A DNA stretch of 32,856 bases from Myxococcales bacterium (GTDB taxonomy: Bacteria > Myxococcota_A > Polyangia > Polyangiales > Polyangiaceae), in contig JANXVA010000464.1 in assembly GCA_025351875.1 (NCBI GenBank), forward strand, positions 1 to 32,856, read 5' to 3'. The translations under genes and the position numbers were made by a program. Each line of letters begins with the position of its first letter. Positions within the stretch are counted from its first letter, which is position 1. Of this stretch, positions 7,056-17,502 are shown piece after piece. The notes beneath the pieces are model-generated. The model did not search any database and was not told the origin of the DNA. It was given only the letters and a program-made list of their open reading frames with translations.

Positions 7056-8093
7056 TCAGGGCTTCAGCACGTAGACGGTGCCGGTGCCGTTCGCGTGGCT
7101 GTCGGCCCAGGCGAACACCTCGGAGTTGCGAGCGCGATGGAGGCCGGCAGACTCGTAGAATTCGCCGATCTTCTCGCTGAGGGTCGTGACGGAGCGGTCC
7201 CCAAGAGAGACCCGGAAGACGCGGTCGGTGCCCTGGGCCCTGTCGAGCCCGCTGACGAGGATGGCGCTCTCGTCGTTGACGAGGGCGATGCCTGCTGGGT
7301 GACCTACGCTCAAGCCGTCCAGGAGGATCTCCGTTTTGCCGTCCGGCATGATCTTCACGACCGAGGCGAGCGACTGGCTGCCCGTCGCGCTGCCCGTGTC
7401 GATGACGTACGCGATACCGCTACGCGTCACGGCGACACCACCGGGATCCGAGAACGGACCGCCGACCGCGACGGCCGAGACCGCGCCGCCGCCGATGCCC
7501 GTCTTGAAGAGCCCCGCCATGCCGTCCTTGCGGCCGGTCACGTAGAGCGAGGCGCCGGACGCCTCGATGCCCGCGGGCGTGATGCCCTCGGTGCCGGCGA
7601 GCGAGACCGGCGCGCCGCCGCCCGCGCTCATCGAGAAGACGCGACCGTCGCTGCGCTCCGCCTCGCCGCCGCCGTCGGCGCTCGAGTCGGCGATGAAGAG
7701 CGTCGCGCCGTCGTCGGAGATCGTGATCCCGAACGGCGACTGGAGCGGCGCTCCCTCGAACAGCTTCTGCGGTGCGCCGCCTGGCGTCGCCGAGACCTTG
7801 TAGACGGCCGGCAGGCGCTCCATGCGGATTCCGTCGGCGTCCATGCGCGACGAGAAAGCGATGAAGTAGATGTCCTTACCGTCCGGTGAGGGGGTTGCGT
7901 CGACCGGCATGGCGGCCTCTGGCGCGTTGGCGACCGAGTCGATCTGCTTGAGGCCGATGCCCTCCTCTTTCTTGTCGTCGCTCTTCACCTCTTCCGTCGC
8001 GCACGCGGCGATGACGGCCGAGGTGGCGATGGTTCCCAGAACGACAGCGACCGTGATCAGGCTGCGAGTCTTGCGCGTTGCATTGACTTTCAT
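7056..8093 (-). CDS. Beta-propeller-like lipoprotein
   Basis: 345 residues. The open frame extends to 8258, but the ATG at 8093 has AAGGAGGG 4 nt upstream and directly opens a lipoprotein signal ending VIAAC (Cys31). The mature protein consists of repeated blocks of the NHL/SMP-30 propeller type: FGITISDDGATLFIADSS, TPAGIEASGASLYVTG, DPGGVAVTRSGIAYVID, HPAGIALVNDESAILVSG. Each is a G(I/V) strand followed by a surface strand ending in D or G. Such folds bind ligands or proteins or act as hydrolases; no catalytic residues are evident. It is the first gene of a two-gene operon with the DUF4331 protein, suggesting a shared cell-envelope role. Confidence 0.82.
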   Translation of the reverse strand: MKVNATRKTRSLITVAVVLGTIATSAVIAACATEEVKSDDKKEEGIGLKQIDSVANAPEAAMPVDATPSPDGKDIYFIAFSSRMDADGIRMERLPAVYKVSATPGGAPQKLFEGAPLQSPFGITISDDGATLFIADSSADGGGEAERSDGRVFSMSAGGGAPVSLAGTEGITPAGIEASGASLYVTGRKDGMAGLFKTGIGGGAVSAVAVGGPFSDPGGVAVTRSGIAYVIDTGSATGSQSLASVVKIMPDGKTEILLDGLSVGHPAGIALVNDESAILVSGLDRAQGTDRVFRVSLGDRSVTTLSEKIGEFYESAGLHRARNSEVFAWADSHANGTGTVYVLKP

Positions 8094-8444
8094 GAGCCCT
8101 CCTTGCAGATACCTACGCCGGGCGACGGCGATCGGTTGCAGGGGCGAAAGCGCAAAAGTGCCTTTGATTCCCTGAGAAGATTGTTCTCTTTCCGGCGATC
8201 CGGGTCCCGTGGCCACGCGTTGGTAGGCCATTTTTTCCGGGATCGCGAGGTGAGCCACGCGGGCGGCGACGACGACACGCTTGTCAGGGTGGGTCGCGTG
8301 TAGCCACGCGAAGAGTGCCCGTGATCAGGCCCCCGCGTCGCGATCGCCGGGATCCCCTCGCCTGCGGAAGCGCACGCGCTCCTCGCCGACCTCGTCTGGG
8401 CGGTGGCGCAAGAAGCTGCGTAGGCCGCGATCTCGCCGAGCGCC
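8094..8444. other. Intergenic region, 351 bp
   Basis: It separates the kinase stop from the propeller lipoprotein start, both on the minus strand, and should hold the promoter of the latter. The only clear signal is the AAGGAGGG ribosome site at the left end. A short plus-strand frame ending at 8423 has coding-like composition but begins right after a stop codon and has no start, so I do not annotate it. No repeat or RNA gene was seen. Confidence 0.5.
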
Positions 8445-10913
8445 CTAGCGAAGCGTCGCGAGCATCCCGGCGATCGCGACCTGCACCGTGGGGTTCCAGG
8501 TGCGCGCATACTGGGCGACGGTCGTGCGGTCGTCCGGTCCGCCGACGGAGAGGAGCGAACGGGAGACGGCGACGATCATCTCGTCGGGCCAACCGCTCGA
8601 GCCGGCGAGCATCCGGCGGAGCGCGCGCCCCGCGAACGCGAGTCCGCTCGGCTCGGCGCGCCCGATGGCGTCGATCGCAGCGACGCGCCCCGCGGTCCCG
8701 CGACCGGCCGGGCCGACCACGTTGGCGAGCTTGCGGGCCACCGGCTCGTCGACCGCGTGAATCTCGACGAGCCCCGCGATCGCGGCGCACTGAACGGCCT
8801 CGTCTCGATGATTGAGGAGGCCGAGGAGCGAAGCGCTCGCGCGCGGGCCCCAGAGCTTCGCGAGCGCGGTCGTCGCGGCGCGGGCGACCACGGGGTTTCG
8901 CGCGCGCGTGTAGAGCGCAGCGAGCTCGCCCGTCGGCTCGTCGACGACGCCGGGAACCGACAGGAGCAGATCGCACGCGAGCTCGGCGGGCGCCTCGCCC
9001 TCGATCCGAGGCACGAGCCGCTCGAGGCCCGCGCGGACGACCGGGAGGACGGGCGGGCCGATCTGAAGGAGCAGGCGAACGAAGCGCGTGCGCGCCTCCG
9101 GGGTCACGTGCTTCAGCCGCGCCGAGTAGAGTGCGTAGGCGCCGCCGAGCGCCGCGCGAACGACGAGCTTCCACGCCGTGTCGAGGGTCTGGCGCTCCGA
9201 CACGAGCGCCTCCTCGGCGATCGGCCCGAGCACCTGAGGATCGTACGCGATGCGAAGGAGCAGCGCCGCCATCGCCGCGCGCGAGCCCGGCGTGCGCGGC
9301 CCTTCGTCCGCGAGCCCATCGAGCGTGCTCGTCAGTCGCCAGAGCGCGGCCGACTCCCCTCGCCCGGCGAGCGCGCGGATCGCCGGGTCCACCATCACGG
9401 CGAGCTTGTGAAACGCATGCGGCTCGGTGGTCCTCACGAGCTCGCCGAGGATGGGCGTGGGATCGCGCACGAGCCCGACGGCGACGGGGTCCTCCCTGCC
9501 CGCCGCGGGAGGCTTGGGAGAGGGATCGGGCACCCGCGCGGCCCACGAACCGGAGCGCTCGATCCACTCGGGCTCCGGCTCCGAGGGCGGCTCGCTCGGC
9601 GGCGTCGCCGCGGCGGCGGGTGCGAGAGAGGGAACCTTGACCGCCTTCAGCGCGAGCATCGACGGCCGCAGCAGCGCGCGCAGCATCGAGCGGAGCTCTC
9701 GCATGTCGGCCGGACGCTTCGCGCGGTCCTTGGCCAGCGTACGCAGGATGATCGACTCGAGACGCCGATCGATGTCGGGAGCGTGCTTCGACGGCGGGTC
9801 GGGTGCCGCGTACATCTGGCGATTGGCGAGCTTCGACGCCGTATCGCCGGAGAACGGCACTCGCCCGGTCGCGAGCTCGTAGAGCAAGATGCCGCACGCG
9901 TAGACGTCGGTGCGCGCGTCGAGGTCCTCGCCGGCACACTGCTCCGGCGACATGTACTCGGGCGTCCCCGCGAAGTCGGAGGCCTCCGCGGGTTGCTGAG
10001 CGATCCCGAAGTCGCAAACCTTCACGAGTTCGAACGCGCGGCCGTCGTCGTCGACGCTCGGCAGGAGCACCGCGTTCTCAGGCTTCACGTCGCGGTGGAG
10101 CACACCGCGCGCATGGGCGTGGGCGAGCCCCGCGCAGATCTGCGCCATGATCCCGAGGATCCTCGGCAGCGGCAGGCGCTTCTCGTGCTCGAGGACGTCG
10201 CGCAGGACGCGCCCGTCGAGAAACTCCATCGCGAGGTAGAGGGTCCCGTCGTCCTCCTGACCGAAGTCGATCACGCGCGTGAGGTTGGCGTGGTCGAGGC
10301 GGCTCGCGGCGAGAGCCTCGGCGTGGAAGCGCCGGCAGAAATCGACGTCCCGCTGGAGGTGCTCGTGGAGGACCTTCACGGCGACGGGGATCTGGAGGTC
10401 GCGGTGCACGGCCCTGTAGACGGAGCCTGCGCCTCCCGCGCCGACGAACGACTCGATGACGAGCTTCCCGCTCGCGAGCTTACGCCCGGTGATGCGCACG
10501 GGCGGCGCGACCTGCCCCGTCGTGAGCTTGTGTTCGTGGCGCTCGGTGACCGTCTGGGCAGTGATACGGCGCGGCTCGAGCCGCCGGGCGGGGCCTGCGC
10601 CCGACGTATCTTTTCGCGGCGCGCTCGCGCTCGCACGCAGCGACAGGCGAAGCGGAAAGCCCTCCGCCGTCGGCGCGCCAGCGGGCTCGGCGAGAAGGAC
10701 GAGCGCCTGCTCGACCCCCGGTGAATAGATCTCGAGGATGTGCCGGGAGGTATCGACCGGCGGCGCGACGAGCGGAACGAAGACCGTCCCTCCCTCTGCG
10801 GCGACGGCCTCGAGGTAGGCGCGTGCCTCGTCGCTCGCCAGATCGGCAACGAGCATCGGCAGCAAGTCGAGATTCGCCTCGTCCACGGCCGTCCAGGATA
10901 ACCCAACTGGCAC
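8445..10913 (-). CDS. Ser/Thr protein kinase with PilZ-like N-terminus and HEAT-like repeats
   Basis: 822 residues. About 40-95 resembles a PilZ-like domain. The kinase spans about 150-415: glycine loop GAGGAGSV (158-165), VAVK (K180), HRDVKPEN (273-280, D275), DFG (301-303) and GTPEYMSPEQ (316-325). All catalytic residues are present, so it should phosphorylate Ser/Thr. After a Pro-rich linker (about 430-475), 490-822 is all helical and looks like HEAT/ARM repeats (ARNPVVARAATTALAKLWG, HRDEAVQCAAIAGLVEI). These could bind partners. No transmembrane segment is seen, so it is probably cytoplasmic. GTG start at 10913 has only a weak ribosome site; a GTG nine codons further in is an alternative. 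It follows the FHA gene by 52 bp. Confidence 0.87.
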   Translation of the reverse strand: MPVGLSWTAVDEANLDLLPMLVADLASDEARAYLEAVAAEGGTVFVPLVAPPVDTSRHILEIYSPGVEQALVLLAEPAGAPTAEGFPLRLSLRASASAPRKDTSGAGPARRLEPRRITAQTVTERHEHKLTTGQVAPPVRITGRKLASGKLVIESFVGAGGAGSVYRAVHRDLQIPVAVKVLHEHLQRDVDFCRRFHAEALAASRLDHANLTRVIDFGQEDDGTLYLAMEFLDGRVLRDVLEHEKRLPLPRILGIMAQICAGLAHAHARGVLHRDVKPENAVLLPSVDDDGRAFELVKVCDFGIAQQPAEASDFAGTPEYMSPEQCAGEDLDARTDVYACGILLYELATGRVPFSGDTASKLANRQMYAAPDPPSKHAPDIDRRLESIILRTLAKDRAKRPADMRELRSMLRALLRPSMLALKAVKVPSLAPAAAATPPSEPPSEPEPEWIERSGSWAARVPDPSPKPPAAGREDPVAVGLVRDPTPILGELVRTTEPHAFHKLAVMVDPAIRALAGRGESAALWRLTSTLDGLADEGPRTPGSRAAMAALLLRIAYDPQVLGPIAEEALVSERQTLDTAWKLVVRAALGGAYALYSARLKHVTPEARTRFVRLLLQIGPPVLPVVRAGLERLVPRIEGEAPAELACDLLLSVPGVVDEPTGELAALYTRARNPVVARAATTALAKLWGPRASASLLGLLNHRDEAVQCAAIAGLVEIHAVDEPVARKLANVVGPAGRGTAGRVAAIDAIGRAEPSGLAFAGRALRRMLAGSSGWPDEMIVAVSRSLLSVGGPDDRTTVAQYARTWNPTVQVAIAGMLATLR

Positions 10914-10965
10914 GACCTGCGTGGCGGACGAGCATCGCCCGCTACCCCACGCTAAACTCCGAGAA

Positions 10966-12018
10966 TCAGAGCGCGCGCCAGTGCAGCGTCACGCCCGCGC
11001 TCGACGCGAGCTGGACGACCGAGCCCACGTCGCAGAGCTCGATGCAGCGCACCCGGCGACCGCGCGCGTACGTGCCTACCAGGGAGGCGACGTCGTAGAG
11101 GTGGCACGCGCCCTTCTCGCGAATGAGCAGAAGGTGAACGCGCGAGATCGTCCCCCCGAGGATCGGCCGGAGCCCCTCGTCGACGCACTTGTCCGCGCGA
11201 CCGATGAGGACACCGTGATCGAGGTCGGCCTTCGAGAACACGACGCCGGCACGCGTGCTCGCGGTCTCGAGGATCACCTCGTAGCCCTCGCCGGTCGGGA
11301 TGTGCGGCTGGTGCGAGAGGATGGGCACGACCGAGCGCCGCTCCGACATGACGACCGAGTACGGCAGGACGGTGATCCGCGAGGGCGGCGGCCCGTGACG
11401 CTCAGGTACGGCCGGAACGACCTTCAGGATCGCCTTCGGAGCGATACGATGAGGAGCGAGCTCACCGCGCTCGACGAACGGTACCGGGAGCTCCGCCGGA
11501 TACCGGCCGGTGCTGGGGAGGGCCACGAAGGAGTAGGTGCCGATGCGGAACACCACCGGCCCCGTCGCCGCCACCGAGCGCTGCCGGGAGCCGTCCGAGA
11601 GCTCGAAGCCCGCGGTTGTCTGCAGATCGAGCACGCTGATCACCGGGAAGCCGTCATCGAGCGATGCGGCGCGCACGAGGACGTGCCGCAGCGAGATCAC
11701 GCGCTCGTCGGCCTCGATCACGACATCGCACGAGCCATGACGACCGACGACGACGTAGCCGCTCGGCTGGGCCACGACGTCCGTGCTCCCCATCACCGAG
11801 TCGCCCATCCAGTAGAGGCGGTAGCCGACCTCGGCCTGCGGCGCGCGGATGCGGTCGGCCGCGACCGCGAGCGTGTACGCCTCGCTCGGCGACAGCGCGC
11901 GCACCCGCGCCCGCTGCTGCCACGCCCGCATGAACTCCGTCCCCGGCACCATCGTGCCCGGGTTCACGAGGCGCGCGGGATCGTGAGGCGACGGGGGAGA
12001 CGGCGGCGTGTTGCTCAC
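10966..12018 (-). CDS. Double FHA-domain protein
   Basis: 350 residues with two forkhead-associated modules. The first (about 70-165) has GRHGSCDVVI at 92-101 and ISLRHV at 108-113. The second (about 250-350) has LIGRADKC at 271-278, ISRVHLLL at 291-298 and a terminal VGTYARGRRV. FHA domains bind phosphothreonine, so this is a likely adaptor or substrate of the kinase encoded just downstream. In the first module SRH reads SLRH, which keeps the key Ser and His region but shifts the spacing. There is no transmembrane segment. The start is GTG at 12018. It is the first gene of the pair and divergent from trmO across 128 bp. Confidence 0.83.
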   Translation of the reverse strand: MSNTPPSPPSPHDPARLVNPGTMVPGTEFMRAWQQRARVRALSPSEAYTLAVAADRIRAPQAEVGYRLYWMGDSVMGSTDVVAQPSGYVVVGRHGSCDVVIEADERVISLRHVLVRAASLDDGFPVISVLDLQTTAGFELSDGSRQRSVAATGPVVFRIGTYSFVALPSTGRYPAELPVPFVERGELAPHRIAPKAILKVVPAVPERHGPPPSRITVLPYSVVMSERRSVVPILSHQPHIPTGEGYEVILETASTRAGVVFSKADLDHGVLIGRADKCVDEGLRPILGGTISRVHLLLIREKGACHLYDVASLVGTYARGRRVRCIELCDVGSVVQLASSAGVTLHWRAL

Positions 12019-12146
12019 GCATTAACGTACGACCAACCGCGGTAAATTCACGTCCTGCGCGTCGATTTCTCGCACTTCGAAGTGCGCTGCGCCACCTTGG
12101 GTCGCTGCCTCGCCAAAAGGGATCGCCCGATGCTAAGACCTGCACC

Positions 12147-12926
12147 GTGGTGGACTTCTCGGTCAGGCCGATTGGCTTCGTGCGGTCGCCCTTCGTCGAG
12201 AAGGTCGAGGCTCCGCGCCAGGCCGTGGCCGAGGGCGCCGAGGGCGTCGCCGGCCGCGTCGAGGTGCTCCCCGAGCACGAGCACGCGCTCTCGGATCTCG
12301 AGGGGTTCGACCGCATCTGGCTCCTCTTCTGGTTCCACGAGGCCGAGGGGGCCGCGCGCTCGAAGGTACTGCCGCCGCGCAGCGACCGGAAGCGCGGGGT
12401 CTTCGCCACGCGCTCCCCCCACCGTCCGAATCCGATCGGCATGAGCGCCGTCCGTCTCGAGAGCGTCGAAGGGCTCGTCCTCCACGTCCGCGACCTCGAC
12501 CTCATCGACGGCACGCCCGTCCTCGACATCAAGCCGTACATTCCGTACGCGGACGCGTTCCCGGACGCGAAGAGCGGCTGGGTCGGCGGGATCGACCCGC
12601 GCCCCTCGTGGGCGGTCACCTTCACGGACGAGGCGGAGGCGCAGCTCGCGTGGCTCGCCGCGGAGGGCCTCGGCCTCGACCTGCGCGCCCGCATCAAGGA
12701 GGCGCTCGCCCTCGGGCCGCAACCCCATCCCTATCGGCGCATCAAGAAGACCGAGGACGGCGGGCTGCTCCTCGCCGTCAAGGAGTGGCGGGCGCGCTTC
12801 TCGGTCGACCTCGCACACTCGAGCATGAAGGTCCTGGGACTGCGTTCGGGTTTCCGCGCTCGCGAGCTGGCGGGGGGCGACCTGGCCCTCGCGCTCCACC
12901 GCGCGTTCGTCGCGCACTTCGGCTAG
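12147..12926 (+). CDS. trmO: tRNA (N6-threonylcarbamoyladenosine37-N6)-methyltransferase
   Basis: 259 residues, in the usual size range for TrmO/TsaA/YaeB. The protein methylates t6A37 of threonine tRNAs using S-adenosylmethionine. The N-terminal part (about 1-150) starts with RPIGFVRSPF and has the diagnostic ATRSPHRPNPIGMSAVRL at about 87-104, plus DLDLIDGTPVLDIKPYIPY. The C-terminal YaeB-type domain (about 155-255) is present. GTG start at 12147. The gene lies 9 bp upstream of an ATPase gene on the same strand, although no functional link is known. Confidence 0.9.
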   Translation: MVDFSVRPIGFVRSPFVEKVEAPRQAVAEGAEGVAGRVEVLPEHEHALSDLEGFDRIWLLFWFHEAEGAARSKVLPPRSDRKRGVFATRSPHRPNPIGMSAVRLESVEGLVLHVRDLDLIDGTPVLDIKPYIPYADAFPDAKSGWVGGIDPRPSWAVTFTDEAEAQLAWLAAEGLGLDLRARIKEALALGPQPHPYRRIKKTEDGGLLLAVKEWRARFSVDLAHSSMKVLGLRSGFRARELAGGDLALALHRAFVAHFG

Positions 12927-12935
12927 CCTCGACCC

Positions 12936-14099
<1,164 letters not shown>

Positions 14100-14109
14100 A
14101 CTGGTTACT

Positions 14110-14157
14110 CGCGACCCCTCGTCGTTCGATCGGACGAGACCGCAGAGAGGAGTCGCG
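14110..14157. terminator. Hairpin after the ATPase gene, possible terminator
   Basis: Arms 14110-14120 and 14147-14157 pair at 10 of 11 positions, and a second small stem (CTCGTC with GACGAG) sits inside. It begins 11 bp after the ATPase stop. There is no T-run on either side, so it may be a structured element or a Rho-dependent end rather than a typical terminator. Confidence 0.3.
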
Positions 14158-14171
14158 GTACCTTCCGATCA

Positions 14172-14357
14172 ATGCGGTGGGGGGCACTTCTCGGAGGGGT
14201 CGTGGTCGTGGCAACCGTGGCGGTCGCGTGCTCGTCCGGAGAGCCGCCTCCGCCGCAGGGCGAAATCATCATCGCCATCCAGAGCGACGTGGCGATCACC
14301 GATTCTGCCGATCTCATTCGTGTCGAGATCGGTGCCTTCGGCACGCTCGATGGGTGA
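14172..14357 (+). pseudogene. Truncated lipoprotein, N-terminal fragment
   Basis: 61 residues from an ATG at 14172. A lipoprotein signal ends VAVAC (Cys20), followed by SSGEPPPPQGEIIIAIQSD and VAITDSADLIRVEIGAFG. The GEIIIAIQSDVAI opening resembles the first strand of the mature domain of much longer secreted lipoproteins common in Myxococcota, so a stop at 14355-14357 leaves only the first strands. No continuation was found in the other plus frames before the convergent purK gene. It is either a remnant of a truncated gene or, less likely, a genuine short lipoprotein. Confidence 0.55.
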
Positions 14358-14378
14358 GCCTGCGAGACTCCTCCACCT

Positions 14379-15494
14379 CTACGCTCGAAGAGAGGGCCTG
14401 CCGTCTGGGTCGACGATCGGGAGGAGCGATTCGACCTTGTCGCAGAGCTCACGCCGCGTCTCGGCGCGAACGGTCACGTGACCGACCTTGCGCCCGGGTG
14501 CGCCGTCCTTGCCGTACGCGTGGAGGTGGGCGCCCTCGACCGCGAGCACCGCCTCGCGCGGCGGTAGCTTGCCGATCGCGTTGATCATCGCGGAGCAGCC
14601 GATCATTCGCGTCGAGCCGAGGGGCATCCCCAGGATCGCGCGCACGTGGTTCTCGAACTGGCTCGTCTCGGCGCCCTCGATCGTCCAGTGCCCGGAGTTG
14701 TGGACGCGCGGCGCCATCTCGTTGGCGACGAGCTTGTCGCCGGTGATGAAGAGCTCCATCGCGAGAACGCCGACGTAATCGAGCGCCGAGAGGACGCGAC
14801 CGGCGTGTTCCTCCGCGCGCGCCTGGAGGTCGGCGGTCCACGCGTCGCTCCTCGGATACGACACACGCAGGATGCCGTCGCGGTGCTCGTTCTCGACCAG
14901 CGGGTAGAAGCGCGTCTCGCCCTTGGTGCTCCGTACGGCGAGGATCGACATCTCTCGCTCGAACGGGACGAACGCCTCGAGCACCAGCGATGCGGCGCCG
15001 AGGGCCTCCCACGCGCGCCCGACGTCCTCCTCCGTGCGGAGGACCCACTGGCCCTTGCCGTCGTATCCGAAGCGGCGTGTCTTCAAGACCGCAGGGAGCC
15101 CGAGCTTCGCGACCGCGCGATCGAGATCATCCTTGCTCGAGATGGCCGCGAAGCCGGCCGTCGGGATCCCGAGCGACGCGAAGAACCCCTTCTCGTCGAG
15201 GCGATCCTGGCTCACCTCGAGCGCGCGCGGCGGGGGATAGACGCGGACGAGCTCGTTGAGAAAGCGAGCCGAGCCGACGGGGACGTTCTCGAACTCGTAC
15301 GTGACGACGTCGCTCTTGCGCGCGAGCTCGCTGAGGCGCTCCTCGTCGTCGTAGGCGCCGACGCGCAGGTTGCCCACGTGACCCGCAGAGGACTCCGCAC
15401 CCGGATCGAGGAAGACGAAGCGCTGGCCGAGCGTGTATCCGGCGAGCGCGATCATGCGCCCGAGCTGCCCGCCGCCGAGGACGCCGATCGTCAC
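14379..15494 (-). CDS. purK: 5-(carboxyamino)imidazole ribonucleotide synthase
   Basis: 371 residues, normal for PurK. The enzyme uses ATP and bicarbonate to carboxylate aminoimidazole ribonucleotide in purine synthesis. The N-terminus has the nucleotide-fold signature GVLGGGQLGRMIALAG. The ATP-grasp domain follows, with LPAVLKTRRFGYDGKGQ, VLEAFVPFEREMSILAVR and NEMAPRVHNSGHWTIEGA, the last being the metal and substrate site. The stop of purE lies only 4 bp upstream of its start, a typical operon arrangement. Its 3' end faces the truncated lipoprotein across 21 bp. Confidence 0.94.
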   Translation of the reverse strand: MTIGVLGGGQLGRMIALAGYTLGQRFVFLDPGAESSAGHVGNLRVGAYDDEERLSELARKSDVVTYEFENVPVGSARFLNELVRVYPPPRALEVSQDRLDEKGFFASLGIPTAGFAAISSKDDLDRAVAKLGLPAVLKTRRFGYDGKGQWVLRTEEDVGRAWEALGAASLVLEAFVPFEREMSILAVRSTKGETRFYPLVENEHRDGILRVSYPRSDAWTADLQARAEEHAGRVLSALDYVGVLAMELFITGDKLVANEMAPRVHNSGHWTIEGAETSQFENHVRAILGMPLGSTRMIGCSAMINAIGKLPPREAVLAVEGAHLHAYGKDGAPGRKVGHVTVRAETRRELCDKVESLLPIVDPDGRPSLRA

Positions 15495-15498
15495 GGGC

Positions 15499-16086
15499 TC
15501 AGGCCTTCGGCTCGCTGCCGCGACGGCTCGACGCTGGCGGGGTGATCGAGCCAGGGGCCGACTCTTCCGGATCGGGCACCACCCGCGGGTCGGGCTGCTC
15601 GAGGACCTTGGCTGTCTGATCTTCGCGATGGCGCACCAGCGCGGCGCGAACGGCGCCGTCCTGCCGAGCGAGGATCTGCGCGGCCGCGAGCGCGGCGTTG
15701 ATCGCCCCGGATTTGCCGATCGCGAACGTCGCGACGGGGATCCCCGCGGGCATCTGCACGATCGAGAGGAGAGAATCGATCCCGCGCAGCATCTTCGACT
15801 CGACGGGAACGCCGAGCACCGGGAGGAGGGTCTTCGCCGCGGCCATTCCGGGGAGATGGGCCGCTCCGCCCGCGCCCGCGATGATCACGTGGAGCCCGCG
15901 CTGCTCCGCCGTGCTCGCGTACTCGAAGAGGAGATCCGGCGTGCGGTGTGCGGAGACCACCTTCACCTCGAACGGGACGCCGAGGCGCTCGAGCATCTCT
16001 GCGGCATGAGCCATCGTCGGCCAGTCGGAGGTCGAGCCCATGATGATGCCGACGCGCGGCGGGAGGTTTGAAGGCGTTGCGGGCAT
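15499..16086 (-). CDS. purE: 5-(carboxyamino)imidazole ribonucleotide mutase
   Basis: 195 residues. The bacterial class I PurE core (about 10-165) shows [46 protein letters not shown] and [20 protein letters not shown], all near-diagnostic. It moves the carboxyl group of N5-CAIR to C4 in the step after PurK. About 30 C-terminal residues beyond the core are Pro/Ser/Glu-rich and look disordered. First gene of the purE-purK pair; divergent from the diheme lipoprotein gene over 53 bp. Confidence 0.94.
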   Translation of the reverse strand: MPATPSNLPPRVGIIMGSTSDWPTMAHAAEMLERLGVPFEVKVVSAHRTPDLLFEYASTAEQRGLHVIIAGAGGAAHLPGMAAAKTLLPVLGVPVESKMLRGIDSLLSIVQMPAGIPVATFAIGKSGAINAALAAAQILARQDGAVRAALVRHREDQTAKVLEQPDPRVVPDPEESAPGSITPPASSRRGSEPKA

Positions 16087-16139
16087 TGAGCGAGCGAGGA
16101 TACGAAAGCGCGAGGCATTCGGGTATCCTCGTTCACACG

Positions 16140-17312
16140 ATGCACAAGGTCTTTCTTCGCCTCGGCACGATGGGTGTTGTCTTCACGCTTCCGCTGTCGG
16201 CCGCCATCTGGTCGGGCTGCAGCAGCAGCGACGACCCCGCGACGACCCCCACGCCCGATGCCGCCCCCGAGGCGGCGCCTGACGCCTACGTCGCGCCGGT
16301 CGACGCGGCGGTAGAGGCGGCCGCGCCGGGGCGCGACTGCGCGGCCGATCTCCAGGCCGACGGCCTGCAACAACACCTCGATTGCACCGGCCTCTATTCG
16401 AGCTTCACCACGAAGACCGTGGCCGCCGACAACAAGCCCTACACGCCGGGCGTCACGTTCTGGAGCGACGGCGCGGAGAAATCCCGGTTTCTCTACCTCC
16501 CGCCGGGCACGAAGATCGACATCGCGAACTTCGACGAGTGGAAGTTCCCCAACGGCACCAAGGTCTGGAAGGAATTCAGGCTCGACGGCAAGCGCATCGA
16601 GACGCGCCTCTTCCAGAAGGCGAAGGACGCGTGGCAACACACCACGTACCGATGGAACGACGCGGAGACGGACGCCGTGCGCAAGGACGGCGGCGAGAAG
16701 GTGCCGATCGCCGGCAAGAGCGTCATGTACGAGGTCCCGAACACCGGCCAGTGCGACGGGTGCCACATGGGCAAGACCGACTCGCTCCTCGGCGTCGAGG
16801 CGATCGGCCTCGGCCTCCCGACCGCGCAGGGCGTGACGCTCGCCTCGCTCGCCGCGGACGGCCGCTTCTCGGTCGCGCCGCCCATGACGACGATCACGAT
16901 CCCCGACGACGGATCCGGCAAATCGGCTCCTGCGCTCGGCTGGCTCCACGCGAACTGCGGCGCCTGCCACAACAGCGGCTCGGGCGCCGCGATGTTCACG
17001 GGACAGTGGTTGCAGCTGCGGCCCTCGCAGCTCTACCCCGAGGCCGGCGTGGCCACGGTGCAGGATCTCGACACGTGGAAGACCGCGGTCAACATCAACT
17101 CGTCACGCACCGACGTCGATGCCGGCGTCCCCTACAAGCGCATCGTCGGCGGAGACGCCGCGCACAGCCTCATGTCGATCCTCTCGGGTCGCCGCGCGGT
17201 GAGCCCCGAGGAGCCGAACCCGATCATCCAGATGCCGCCGCTCGTCACCCGCCAGGTCGACGTGGCAGGGCATGCCCTGCTCGACGCCTGGATCGCCGTC
17301 ATCCCGCCGTAG
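16140..17312 (+). CDS. Diheme c-type cytochrome lipoprotein (SO2930-like)
   Basis: 390 residues from an ATG at 16140; the frame opens earlier, but this start gives the lipoprotein signal with WSGC (Cys27). A long Ala/Pro/Asp linker (about 28-65) follows. The middle region ([40 protein letters not shown]) and the heme sites CDGCH (205-209) and CGACH (273-277) match the SO2930-type diheme family. Two covalent hemes are predicted, so it is probably an envelope electron carrier; the partner is unknown. An [13 protein letters not shown] stretch near the end may supply a Met ligand. No related redox gene is adjacent, but a second cytochrome locus lies at 26781-32575. Confidence 0.87.
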   Translation: MHKVFLRLGTMGVVFTLPLSAAIWSGCSSSDDPATTPTPDAAPEAAPDAYVAPVDAAVEAAAPGRDCAADLQADGLQQHLDCTGLYSSFTTKTVAADNKPYTPGVTFWSDGAEKSRFLYLPPGTKIDIANFDEWKFPNGTKVWKEFRLDGKRIETRLFQKAKDAWQHTTYRWNDAETDAVRKDGGEKVPIAGKSVMYEVPNTGQCDGCHMGKTDSLLGVEAIGLGLPTAQGVTLASLAADGRFSVAPPMTTITIPDDGSGKSAPALGWLHANCGACHNSGSGAAMFTGQWLQLRPSQLYPEAGVATVQDLDTWKTAVNINSSRTDVDAGVPYKRIVGGDAAHSLMSILSGRRAVSPEEPNPIIQMPPLVTRQVDVAGHALLDAWIAVIPP

Positions 17313-17502
17313 AGAGCGCATCGCTGCCACCATCGCTTCCGCGGTGCCTCGCTCCACAGGTCCGAAGCGTTCGAGAAGGTCGCGGAGGGGCCAGCCGTCG
17401 CCGCGTTCTCGATGATCGTCACGGCCGGGAGGTTGGGCGGAGAAGAACTCGAAATCGAAGCGGCTCGATTTACGCGCTCTGACCGTGACCGCATCACCGT
17501 GG

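Noticed and set aside
8324..8423. Short plus-strand coding-like stretch in the gap after the propeller lipoprotein
   Set aside because: It begins right after a stop codon, has no start codon or ribosome site and is only about 32 codons; no family match recognised.
8757..10724. Long plus-strand frame of 655 codons opposite the kinase
   Set aside because: It is Arg/Glu/Asp/Ala-rich with no recognisable motif and lies wholly opposite a kinase with intact catalytic motifs.
17313..17502. Coding-like plus-strand stretch between the diheme gene and the LysR gene
   Set aside because: A run reading MIVTAGRLGGEELEIEAARF looks protein-like, but it lacks a convincing start and stop context and a family; it may be a remnant or chance.
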